Assembly: GCA_964557005.1 (NCBI GenBank)
Contig: CAZKYI010000004.1
Span: 156,734-220,733, forward strand
Direction: 5' to 3'
Origin: JBECKS01 sp964557005
GTDB lineage: Bacteria; Pseudomonadota; Gammaproteobacteria; Pseudomonadales; JBECKS01
DNA: 64,000 bases
The translations under genes and the position numbers were made by a program. This document shows, in pieces, positions 37,059-46,608 of this stretch (position 1 is the stretch's first letter; every line of letters begins with the position of its first letter). Under the pieces are notes generated by a model that ran no database searches, was not told where the DNA came from, and worked only from the letters and a program-made list of their open reading frames with translations.

Positions 37059-40000
37059 TTAAGCTTCACATAGAGCAATTTGTGCATCGCTCACTTCATA
37101 AATTCTAAGGCCATCTTTATACAAAGAAGCCTTGGCAAAAATAACCACCTTGTCGGCACGTAAGTCAACCTTACTGATATGCACATCCAGACTCATGGTT
37201 TTGTTATCGGGAATAATCTGGCCACGATACTTCCATTTGACGGTACTGAGTTCATGCACAAATCTTGGATTGCTAAATTGTGCACCCAAATCATTATCCA
37301 AAGCCCACACCTGCATGGCTTGCAAAATAGCTTCCACACCCAAAGAACCTGGCATCACCGGATCTTGATGAAAATGACAAGGGAAAAACCAGTCATTGGG
37401 GTTAATGGTTTTCTCGGCATACACATAGCCCTGATTAAATTCACCTGCTGTATTCGATAACACCACGCGTTCAATCAAATCCAGTTGCGGATTGGCGAGG
37501 CGATAATACGGCTTACCTGTTTTTGCCTGATAAAAACGCGCTCGTGCATCGGGTGAAAGTAAATCCATAGGCGTTAACAAACTGGCATCTACTTGATGTT
37601 CTTCATGCCAAGGTCTGGCTATTTTTCCATTATCCAAACCCAATTGATGCGTGAGTGCTTCTTTAAGGAAATAACCAAACACCGAAGTGCCTTCATAAAA
37701 TACTTCGCCATTCACCGACAAATCATATTTAAAACTTTGAATGATCGTGTTCCCTGCCGAAGTGGTTGAAAGCAAGGTAGAACGGTTTTGAATGGTTTTG
37801 CCACGCAAATCTATGTGCTTCAACAAGGTACCTGAACCATCAAGATTTCTGAAATATAAATCCCGCTCAGGAAATAACAAAGTCGTTCCCACCCATGCCG
37901 AAATAAATCCATTGGGTTGCAGGGAAATTTCCATAATCATCGAATAAGGCATCAATTCAGGATGTGTATTTTCGCGGAAGAACCACGCATCTGCAGGGCA
38001 ATCAAATTCTGCCAGTGTAGATGCCACCGATTTCAAATCAGCACGCTTGCCTTCAACTTGTAATACGCGTGTGGTGAGTTGTAAATCGGCATTGGGGGTA
38101 CGCGGTGGAGTACGCCCATCATAAATGCTGCCAAATTCTTCGCCAAAACAATTCGCAATACGTCCTGTTGCAAACTCCAGAAAATGCCATTGTGTATAAG
38201 GCACGGTATCAGGCACGGCGTTGTTATCGAAAGCATTCCCCGCAAACGGTTTAAATGGGTGCTGCCTGATTTCATAGCGCCCGGGTACATACACATGCCC
38301 TTCATGCAATACATTGCTGTTCTGTCTGGCGCTTTCTGCCTGCATCGCTTTTTTATGGCTTGATTGCAGTTGTGCGGAAAATTCCAGACGATTACTGTAA
38401 TCACCTGCGAGTACACGTTCACGACGACGGATTTTAGCCTCCATCTCCGTACCTGCTATCTCACCCAGGAACAGTCCAAGATTTTTAAAATCCACCACAA
38501 TTTTTCCATTGAGAATAATGTCCACATTCGCCTTGGCATAAGGATAAGGCTGAGTACCAATTTCCGTGATTTCCATTTTATAAATCAACGTGCCATGCTG
38601 TGGTGTCACCTGCCCTCGGCAACGAACCTTCTGACCCAACCCGGGAAGCGGTTGAAACACTGCATTTTCAGTTAACGTATGCAAGCCCAAATACCAGGTA
38701 TAAAAACGTAACAACTGGCTGCAACCGTCAGACATCAGCGAACCTGCCATCACCTGATCATCTTTAAAATGACAAGGAAAATACCAGTGCTCAGGGTGCA
38801 AGGTTTTTTCACCAATCAATACACCCAAACCATAAGCACCACCTTTAGGGTCAACTTCGGTAATACGCTCAATCATGAGCATCTTGGGTGCGGAATACAC
38901 CAGATTCGGGTTTAAACCACGATGTGCAAACGCAGGGTTTCCAAAACAGGCTGTCAAATCTCCTTCACACAACGCCAACATATCCTGATAGGAAAAACTG
39001 CGTTTTGAGCATGCCAGCAAGGCATTAAAAGTTTGCTTTTGAATTTTTGCTCTTGCTGCTTTTTCTGCTTCGGTATGGATAACGCCCTTACCTGCATCCA
39101 GTTCTTCATCACTAAAAAATCCTGCTGCGCCATTACGCATGGTGAGCACCAGTTTATCGCCCACAAAACAATCATATTCAAAAAAGAACAGGAAGCCGTC
39201 ACCGCTGCGTGCATAGGAATTAATTTTAATTTCATAGCGCAAAGTATCCCCTTCCATTGCTACGTTATCCATGAAGGTCAGTTCACAATCCAGCAGTCGG
39301 TAAACACGCTCGCCTTTATTCAGAAAATCGATGCCCAGAAATGAAATTAACAATAAATCGCACTGACCCGATTCCACTGCCACTGCCCAGGGAATTTGGC
39401 CTTTGACGGAATACCAGAAGTCATACGGCACATCATATTCTGTGGTCATCGAACATGGTTCGAAGCAATGTACTTTGGCATCAAGTTGCGTCACCCGATC
39501 AACCAGTAAATATTCGGTAGTCGGCAAGCGTACACGGCGTGAATAGGAATCAATGATGGCGTATTGCTCACCAAACACTTTCGCGATATTACCTTCTGCA
39601 AATTCTCTTAATGCTTCCGGCCCCCAAACTACCGTATCAAGATTGGCATGTGGATACTGCACTCTCGATTGATCAAAGCGTGATCTTGTATTGTTTTGTT
39701 CAGAAACGCTTTCTGATTTGACCACAGATAAAGATGGCTTTCCTGAATAAGCTTTTCCTGAAGCTAACTGATTGGCAAGCAAATCTCCCAGAATTTTCAG
39801 ATTTTGTTTTCTGGATTCCAGAAAGGCTTCATGTGCCAGATTCACTCTGGCAACATTTTCATGAAACCCTTGCAGAATGGTGTGAGGGATTACGCTGACA
39901 TTTTTGCTTGCTGGTGCCAGATTTTTATTGGTTGGCAGCGTTACTGTTTTTGCTGCTGGCACAACATCAATCACTTTTTTAACACTTGCGATTTTTGGTG

Positions 40001-43000
40001 TTGCAATACTTTTTAATTTTTTTAAATGCCTTTGAATCGGCGTTCCACCCACTTCTATTTTGACCATCAAGGTTTTTTTATCCTGTTGAGCAACAGGCTG
40101 ATATAAACGCGCCTGTTTAAATGCCACGCCATGAGCAGCCAAACGTGCAAGCGCCCGCAGTAAATTGGCTTTATCCGATGCACCCTTGCGATTTGCAGGA
40201 ATACAGACATGCTCGCGGCTGGCAAGAATTTGTGAAATATGACGGGTACAGTTATCACGCGCACCCAATTCAATAAAAATTCGCGCACCTTCCTCGTACA
40301 CTTTTTCAGTCAAGGCAACAAAATCGACAGGGTTACAGTACATCTCGGCAATGTTGTTAGCCACGCCTTGCGAAGAAATGGTTAACGCCTTGTTACCAAC
40401 CGCAGTAAAAAATTTAACCGCATCAGTTTGTACAACATCCAGAATATGCAAGGCAGCAAGTTGTTCATACTCAGGGCGCACCCAATCACAATGAATCACA
40501 TCACCCAGTGCTGCTTCAAAATAATCACAACCCAAAGATTCAGCAACGCGCCGACAATCTTGCGGTTTTCCAGCAATCACCGCTTCGTTAGCAGTATTGA
40601 TTAAAATCAAGCGCACAAAAGGTTCATGCTCAATCGCCTGCCTGATAAGTTCCACGGGTGCTAATAATGCAAAACCCGTCCAGAAACTGCCATCAGCTAC
40701 GTCTTTACCCAGATTCCATGCTTCACGCAGCGTATCCATCGAACCCGCAAGGCGCGTTTGAAAAACCGGATTGGTGCGCAAGCGCTTCGACATCGCATCG
40801 GTTGTACCCCACACACCCAGCGCATACATCATCGACACTTCACCCATACTATAGCCATAGGCCAAATCTGCTTTCACACCGAGAATGGTGTTGAAAATTT
40901 CAGTAAAACCGACCGCTACCGAAATACCATTTTCAAAAGAAGAGATGGCCTGCTCAGGCAAAGCCTTCTGCAAAAGCTTTTCCTGTTCATTACTGAGTTT
41001 TTCAATCTTGCGTGGATAATACAGTTCATCTGCAAACAAAGTTGCCGCTTCTTCGGAATGTTTGGCAAACAAACCATGCAGCTCTGGGAACAGTTGCCCC
41101 AAATCCTTTGCAACATTTAAATAGGAATTAAATGCACCCGGGTAAACAAAACTCACCTTGCCCTTTTTACCTAAAGGCTTGCTGGTAAAATAAGAACCTG
41201 AAGGCGAAAACCATTCCTGTTTGCCTGAATCCTGTGATGCTGAATTTTTTAACAATGCGGTTAGCCCTGCCTTTGCCAGATTCACTTCGCTTTCAATTTG
41301 CTCCTTGCGATTGATGACCAGACTCAAACACAGTTTACCCGTGCGTGATTGATGTTGATGAAAATAGGCAGATGCAAAATCAGCCAATGAATGCGCAGCC
41401 TTTCCTTCCTGTGCGAATACTTCCAGTTCAGAAATCAATTCCTGAATATGATTGCCGCGTAAGGTAAAAAGCTGGCCTTCACTTTGGTAGATAAACTGAT
41501 TTTCACGTGTTGCAGTTTGCTGACTTTCAGACAGCGCCACAAACGCACAACGACCATCGAGTGCAAGACTATTAACTCCAGCACAGCGAGCACCCTGACT
41601 GGCATTTCTAAACCAGGTTTTGGTTTGTACAGGAATATAAAGCGAGGAATCTTGCCATTGTGTCTGATTCTGTTTCGCCAGCGACCATGAGCTGGTACTG
41701 GGCAAACTTCGATTATGCAAACACAAGGCTGTTTTTATCAGGCTTGCGATACCCGATGCGGCAAAAGTATGACCAATATTGTTTTTGACACTGCCAATCG
41801 CCAGCGTTTTGGTTTTATCGCTGTTGGTAGCGAGCTTTAACAGTGCAGTTTCTTCCTGTGCGTCGAGTTGTGAAAAACCGCTGGCACACAGTTCGAGATA
41901 AGATAAATCCTCAAAATCATACGCGCAGTTAAACAGCGCAGCTTCGGTTGCACCTTGCAAGCCCTTGCCCTTTCCAAGTGTATCAAAAGCCAGTGCATCA
42001 ATATTCGCATACACACGTGACTCACCCACTTTTTCCAGGCTCTTAAGCACGATAGCGCCTGCACCCTCGCCCACACTCCAGCCCTGATTTTCCTGATCAA
42101 AACTCAAACTGTTTCCCTGTTTATGAATGCTTCCTGACTGTTGTCGCAGTAATAACGATTCAACACTCGCACTCAAATCCACCGCAGCAACCACCACCGC
42201 ATCAACTTCATTGTTATGTAACATCAGCTGCGCCAGTTCCAGTGCGCAAAAAGCTGAATTTTCTTCCGCAGAAACCGTAAAGGCAGGCCCCGAAAAATCC
42301 CACAGCGAGGCAATGCGCGAAGCCATGATATTACCAATCGCGCTGGTGTATTGATTCAGTTGCGCTTTATGATGAATACTGTTTTTGGTTTCCAGTTCGA
42401 TGCTTTGTTTCTGAGTGTCTGAAAATGCTTTCCCCTGACTTGACCACAGCTCCTCAAACTGCGCATTCAAATTAACGCGCGCGCGAATCTGATGTAATTC
42501 CAGTTCAGTGCCCATCGCCACCAGCACGGCAACCTTGCCACCCTTTTCCAGTTTTGCATCGTGCAAGGCACGATCCACCACCTTCATTAACAAGAGTTGT
42601 TGCGGAATCAAACGCTCATCAATATGCGGCGGTAATTTAAAATTCAGAAAATCCAGATCAAAACTTTCCAGATACGCACCTTGAGGAATCTGATCGTGAA
42701 ATGCGCCCTGAATAAACGATTCCTGTTCAAGTCCCTTCCAGCGTTTTTCTGGCAAAGGTCTGAATAGATGCTTGTCTTCCAGCAACATACATTCAAATTC
42801 CGCCAGATTTTCACAACTGCCAAAATGTGCGTCCATACCGACAATGGCCATGCTCACTTGCCCTGCATTCGGTTTTGGGTTGCGAATTTTTTTCTGTTTT
42901 TGTGTGGGTGGTGCTTCAAACACCATGTGCGCATTGGCTCCACCAAAACCAAAAACACTCACCCCTGCACGTTTGCGTTCATCTTGCCAGAGTGTATTTT

Positions 43001-44276
43001 CAGAACAGATTTCATTGGCGGAAAAAATCTGTTGTGGTGAATGTTGCTTGTTTTCAATGTTAATCGAGGCAGGAATCACACCATGTTTCATCGACAAAAT
43101 CACTTTCGTCATCGCAGGCATACCTGCAGCAGTGAGCAAATGGCCAAGATTGGATTTTACTGAACCCACCAACGGCGCTTTTTGTTTACTTTGTTTCAGA
43201 TAAGGTGTGAAAAAAGTTTCCATTGAAGTCAGTTCAACCTTGTCACCCAAAGGTGTACCTGTTGCATGACATTCCACATAGTGCACGCTTGCAGGATCAA
43301 GCTGTGCACTTTCGTAAGCACGTTCAAACGCTTTCACCTGCCCTTTGGTGTTAGGGCTAAGTACATGCTGGCCTTTGCCATCATTGGAAAGTCCACCACC
43401 TTTAATTACCGCATGAATGGTATCGTTATCGGCCAGTGCATCACTCAGACGTTTTAACACCACCATGCCTGCGCCTTCACCTGCAAACAAACCTTGCGAG
43501 CGTTTATCCAAAGGTGCGGAAATATTATTTTCAGGGTAGGCATGAAAAACCGAAAAACCCAGATTAACAAAGAACGGATCAGCAGCACTGACTGCACCTG
43601 CTAACATCATGTCAGCTCGCCCTGCATTCAAATAATCGCAAGCCAACTTCACTGCATACAAGGAAGAGGCACAGGCTGCATCCAGACAAAAACAGGCTGC
43701 ACTTAAATCGAAGGCTTCGGCAATCAAGGCCGAAGGATAACCAGCCAACAATCCCGCTTCCGCACTCACTGCTTGTGCAGGCGTGAATCTGGGGAGTACC
43801 AGATTGTCATCGCCCAGATTTTCAACCAGCCCATGATTCAATGCCTGATGATACAAAGGAATAAATAACTGATTACTTTGCTTGGTGGGAAAACTCAGAT
43901 TGCCGAGAATCACACCCGTTGCGATATTTTTGGTTTTATTCAGATAACCACTGTCTCGCAAGGATTCACGCACCACATACAAGGACCATTGATACACATC
44001 ATCCAGTTGTTCAATTCGCTGCGCACTCAAACCAATCTCATCAGGGTTCAGTTTGAAATCATTGATGTAGCCACCGTGAATGCAATAAAAACTGTCATCT
44101 TCACCAGGCTTGCCAACAAAAGGCGCAGGCTCCCGCCCCATCTGATTTTTACCTGCAACAGAACGGCAATCCCTGTTTTGTAACAAGTTGTTCCAGAATT
44201 CATCAAGTGTCTGACTACCTGGAAACAAACCTGCCAATCCAATTACTGCAATATCATCATCTTTATAGTGCGTCAT
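37059..44276 (-). CDS. pfaC: Polyunsaturated fatty acid synthase PfaC (KS-CLF-AT-DH-DH)
   Basis: 2405 residues. KS (1-450): Cys202 in DAACASSLYA, His in VECHATGTPLGD and VKSNLGHLL. CLF (about 490-930): keeps KNNIGHTFAA but has SAEENSAF where the cysteine would be. AT (about 1060-1480): Ser1143 in GYSMGE and His in DVIHCDW. Two FabA-like double-hotdog dehydratase units: the first with CHFKDDQVMAGS (near 1835), the second with CHFHQDPVMPGSLGVE (near 2300). Marine PfaC is usually KS-CLF-DH-DH without AT. The KS-CLF-AT-DH-DH order resembles myxobacterial Pfa3. The AT is clearly homologous to that of PfaB. The start overlaps the pfaB stop by four bases. Confidence 0.95.
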   Translation of the reverse strand: MTHYKDDDIAVIGLAGLFPGSQTLDEFWNNLLQNRDCRSVAGKNQMGREPAPFVGKPGEDDSFYCIHGGYINDFKLNPDEIGLSAQRIEQLDDVYQWSLYVVRESLRDSGYLNKTKNIATGVILGNLSFPTKQSNQLFIPLYHQALNHGLVENLGDDNLVLPRFTPAQAVSAEAGLLAGYPSALIAEAFDLSAACFCLDAACASSLYAVKLACDYLNAGRADMMLAGAVSAADPFFVNLGFSVFHAYPENNISAPLDKRSQGLFAGEGAGMVVLKRLSDALADNDTIHAVIKGGGLSNDGKGQHVLSPNTKGQVKAFERAYESAQLDPASVHYVECHATGTPLGDKVELTSMETFFTPYLKQSKQKAPLVGSVKSNLGHLLTAAGMPAMTKVILSMKHGVIPASINIENKQHSPQQIFSANEICSENTLWQDERKRAGVSVFGFGGANAHMVFEAPPTQKQKKIRNPKPNAGQVSMAIVGMDAHFGSCENLAEFECMLLEDKHLFRPLPEKRWKGLEQESFIQGAFHDQIPQGAYLESFDLDFLNFKLPPHIDERLIPQQLLLMKVVDRALHDAKLEKGGKVAVLVAMGTELELHQIRARVNLNAQFEELWSSQGKAFSDTQKQSIELETKNSIHHKAQLNQYTSAIGNIMASRIASLWDFSGPAFTVSAEENSAFCALELAQLMLHNNEVDAVVVAAVDLSASVESLLLRQQSGSIHKQGNSLSFDQENQGWSVGEGAGAIVLKSLEKVGESRVYANIDALAFDTLGKGKGLQGATEAALFNCAYDFEDLSYLELCASGFSQLDAQEETALLKLATNSDKTKTLAIGSVKNNIGHTFAASGIASLIKTALCLHNRSLPSTSSWSLAKQNQTQWQDSSLYIPVQTKTWFRNASQGARCAGVNSLALDGRCAFVALSESQQTATRENQFIYQSEGQLFTLRGNHIQELISELEVFAQEGKAAHSLADFASAYFHQHQSRTGKLCLSLVINRKEQIESEVNLAKAGLTALLKNSASQDSGKQEWFSPSGSYFTSKPLGKKGKVSFVYPGAFNSYLNVAKDLGQLFPELHGLFAKHSEEAATLFADELYYPRKIEKLSNEQEKLLQKALPEQAISSFENGISVAVGFTEIFNTILGVKADLAYGYSMGEVSMMYALGVWGTTDAMSKRLRTNPVFQTRLAGSMDTLREAWNLGKDVADGSFWTGFALLAPVELIRQAIEHEPFVRLILINTANEAVIAGKPQDCRRVAESLGCDYFEAALGDVIHCDWVRPEYEQLAALHILDVVQTDAVKFFTAVGNKALTISSQGVANNIAEMYCNPVDFVALTEKVYEEGARIFIELGARDNCTRHISQILASREHVCIPANRKGASDKANLLRALARLAAHGVAFKQARLYQPVAQQDKKTLMVKIEVGGTPIQRHLKKLKSIATPKIASVKKVIDVVPAAKTVTLPTNKNLAPASKNVSVIPHTILQGFHENVARVNLAHEAFLESRKQNLKILGDLLANQLASGKAYSGKPSLSVVKSESVSEQNNTRSRFDQSRVQYPHANLDTVVWGPEALREFAEGNIAKVFGEQYAIIDSYSRRVRLPTTEYLLVDRVTQLDAKVHCFEPCSMTTEYDVPYDFWYSVKGQIPWAVAVESGQCDLLLISFLGIDFLNKGERVYRLLDCELTFMDNVAMEGDTLRYEIKINSYARSGDGFLFFFEYDCFVGDKLVLTMRNGAAGFFSDEELDAGKGVIHTEAEKAARAKIQKQTFNALLACSKRSFSYQDMLALCEGDLTACFGNPAFAHRGLNPNLVYSAPKMLMIERITEVDPKGGAYGLGVLIGEKTLHPEHWYFPCHFKDDQVMAGSLMSDGCSQLLRFYTWYLGLHTLTENAVFQPLPGLGQKVRCRGQVTPQHGTLIYKMEITEIGTQPYPYAKANVDIILNGKIVVDFKNLGLFLGEIAGTEMEAKIRRRERVLAGDYSNRLEFSAQLQSSHKKAMQAESARQNSNVLHEGHVYVPGRYEIRQHPFKPFAGNAFDNNAVPDTVPYTQWHFLEFATGRIANCFGEEFGSIYDGRTPPRTPNADLQLTTRVLQVEGKRADLKSVASTLAEFDCPADAWFFRENTHPELMPYSMIMEISLQPNGFISAWVGTTLLFPERDLYFRNLDGSGTLLKHIDLRGKTIQNRSTLLSTTSAGNTIIQSFKYDLSVNGEVFYEGTSVFGYFLKEALTHQLGLDNGKIARPWHEEHQVDASLLTPMDLLSPDARARFYQAKTGKPYYRLANPQLDLIERVVLSNTAGEFNQGYVYAEKTINPNDWFFPCHFHQDPVMPGSLGVEAILQAMQVWALDNDLGAQFSNPRFVHELSTVKWKYRGQIIPDNKTMSLDVHISKVDLRADKVVIFAKASLYKDGLRIYEVSDAQIALCEA

Positions 44277-46588
44277 AAATCCGCCTGAATTACGTTTTCA
44301 TACAGTGGATGTAAATCCACATCCACCCGATGACAAAAAAGTTTTGCCATCACTCGTGCAAAAGTCAGACTGTCTTCTGTGCCTTTTGCATTTAAAGGAA
44401 CGATTACATGCTTTTTTCCACCCAGAATTTTATCAATCCACGTAGAACAGGTTCGGCCTGCACCCGCTTCGAGAAAAATTCGCGCACCATCGCTATACAC
44501 TTTTTCAACCAGACGCGGAAAATCCACAGGCTCGCAAAAACATTTTGCAATTGAATACGCAATCGCTTTTTGACGAACTGGCACAGGTAAATAACAGGAG
44601 CTTGAATAGAGCTTGACCTTGCAACCTTCATGGGTAGGCATTGAATAGAGCTCTGCAATTCCTTCATATTCCTGCGCCGTAATTTCACAATGAATGGCAG
44701 GCACAAAGCCCATAGGGATTGCACGACAGCCCAGCGCTTCGACCAAACGCATACACTCTTGCGGCTGCCCTGCTATCACCACGTTATCTTCGGTATTATT
44801 TAAAGTGAGATATACGTGCTGCAACTTGTGCAAGTGTTTTGTGGCTTCAACCTGTTCACGATTGGCTTTCAAGGTGAGTGTTAACCAGAGTTGTTCAGAA
44901 GGTGTTTGCGCATCGAGTTTCCATACACGTTTAACGGTATCCATCTCACCATGCAGCTTGTGTTTGAATATCGGGCTTTGTTTAAAACGGTTTTCAAGCT
45001 CGGCAGGTTTTTGCCAAACGTCCAGCGCCGTCATCATATTTGCCTCACCCATGCTGTAACCAAAGGCCATATCGGGTGCTACCTTGAACACATCTGTCAT
45101 CACATGCGCACAAATACTCGAATAGGTGGTATCGGTTTTTCCCAAATCGCGCAAATCACTCACAATCTCCAAATCCCTTTGACGTTTTTGTTGAAAACTC
45201 ATCGCCTGTTCAACACGCGGGTACAACAGTTGCTCGCGTAATTTTTCGCCCACGTTTGAAGTAAAGCGATAACTTTCCTTAAAAACACCTGGAAACAATT
45301 GAAAGATTTTCTGCCCCAAGCCCATGTAGGAACTTCCCAAACCTGGAAAGACAAACGCTACCTTGCCCTCTTCACCGAGTGGTTCCAAAGTAAAGTAGCT
45401 GCCTTTGGGTGTTTTGATTTCGTGTTTTGCCTGTGAATCCTCTATCGATTCAAATAATTTAATCAGGCTGCTTTCAAGTAAATCAATCTCTGCAAGCAGG
45501 GTTGAGTAATCTTCCGCAAGCACCACTGCACGATACGCTTTAATGTCAATCGCATCTTCTGCATCAAGAAAACGTTGGTAATAATTTTTAGCCAAACGTC
45601 GAATGTGAATTGCACTGCGACAATCCTGTAATTCTGTTTTCAACTGTGAAAAGCGCTTCGAAAATTCCACTTGTGAATCCGCAGCAATGGGAAATAAATG
45701 TGGGCAGGCATAGGCGAAATACTGGCTGTGCCTATCCAGACCAATGCCTTCATCACTGATTAAAAAATTTCCGGAATCCGCACACAACAGCAGTTGCCTT
45801 GGCTGCTGCGCATCTTCAACAAACCAGGAACGGCTTTGCTCTGCAATATAAAAAGCCCGATGCCAGTTGAGCTTTTCATGTGGTGCGTCCCACAATGGAA
45901 CACCTGCAATATAACGGTGATAACATTGCAAACACGCTTTTATCAAAGCAAGCAGCTCCAGCGCAGGAACCTTATAGGAAACATTTTGAGCTACACTCGA
46001 CAAAGCCAAAGACTGCTCTGGTTTTTGTATTTTTTGTTGAAGCAGCGAAAGCAAACGAGCACTGTTGTTTGAACTGGCTAATTCCAGACTGTCACACTCG
46101 TCCAGAACTTTGCTCAATTTTTTTTCTTCAATCATTTCGAAATCAGCATAACGAAATTGATTTTCTTTCACTGCTGACAGGCTCACCGCCACTGCAAAAT
46201 CACCGCACTGCATGGTTGATGTTTCAAAACTTTGAGACAGTGCAAACTTTTCAGGCACCGCTTCTGTTTCAGCATTAACAGCCCCGCCATTGGGTGAACG
46301 ATGAAAGGCAAACACATTCACTTGTTCACCGCCTTGTTTAAAATGCTTATCTGCTGTCTCAAATAATTCAGCCAAGGAATGCACATCGACATTAAAAACC
46401 AGATTCAAACCAGAGCCTGTAGCTTGAGGCAACTGCTGCACAAGCATGTCCATCAAGGCATGCTGTTCATACAGTCCTTCATTCAGTTTTCCACGAATCG
46501 GCAAACCTTCATACAGGCTGTAATTCAGGCACTCTATGCCCTTGCCTTCCGCAATCATGCTCGCCAAACCCACTACTGCATACTTCAT
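44273..46588 (-). CDS. pfaB: Polyunsaturated fatty acid synthase acyltransferase PfaB
   Basis: 771 residues. The first 300 are a worn ketosynthase-like region (start KYAVVGLASMIAEGKGIE, later AEQSRSWFVED) with no cysteine or histidine motif. The second part is an acyltransferase: FVFPGLGSSYMGLG, Ser512 in GYSMGEANMM, His in AIHCEITA. In known systems PfaB influences which final product (EPA or DHA) is formed. The product cannot be told from sequence. It follows pfaA by 20 bases (AGGAG 13 bases before the ATG) and overlaps pfaC by four. Confidence 0.93.
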   Translation of the reverse strand: MKYAVVGLASMIAEGKGIECLNYSLYEGLPIRGKLNEGLYEQHALMDMLVQQLPQATGSGLNLVFNVDVHSLAELFETADKHFKQGGEQVNVFAFHRSPNGGAVNAETEAVPEKFALSQSFETSTMQCGDFAVAVSLSAVKENQFRYADFEMIEEKKLSKVLDECDSLELASSNNSARLLSLLQQKIQKPEQSLALSSVAQNVSYKVPALELLALIKACLQCYHRYIAGVPLWDAPHEKLNWHRAFYIAEQSRSWFVEDAQQPRQLLLCADSGNFLISDEGIGLDRHSQYFAYACPHLFPIAADSQVEFSKRFSQLKTELQDCRSAIHIRRLAKNYYQRFLDAEDAIDIKAYRAVVLAEDYSTLLAEIDLLESSLIKLFESIEDSQAKHEIKTPKGSYFTLEPLGEEGKVAFVFPGLGSSYMGLGQKIFQLFPGVFKESYRFTSNVGEKLREQLLYPRVEQAMSFQQKRQRDLEIVSDLRDLGKTDTTYSSICAHVMTDVFKVAPDMAFGYSMGEANMMTALDVWQKPAELENRFKQSPIFKHKLHGEMDTVKRVWKLDAQTPSEQLWLTLTLKANREQVEATKHLHKLQHVYLTLNNTEDNVVIAGQPQECMRLVEALGCRAIPMGFVPAIHCEITAQEYEGIAELYSMPTHEGCKVKLYSSSCYLPVPVRQKAIAYSIAKCFCEPVDFPRLVEKVYSDGARIFLEAGAGRTCSTWIDKILGGKKHVIVPLNAKGTEDSLTFARVMAKLFCHRVDVDLHPLYENVIQADL

Positions 46589-46608
46589 AACAACTTGGTG
46601 CTCCTGTC

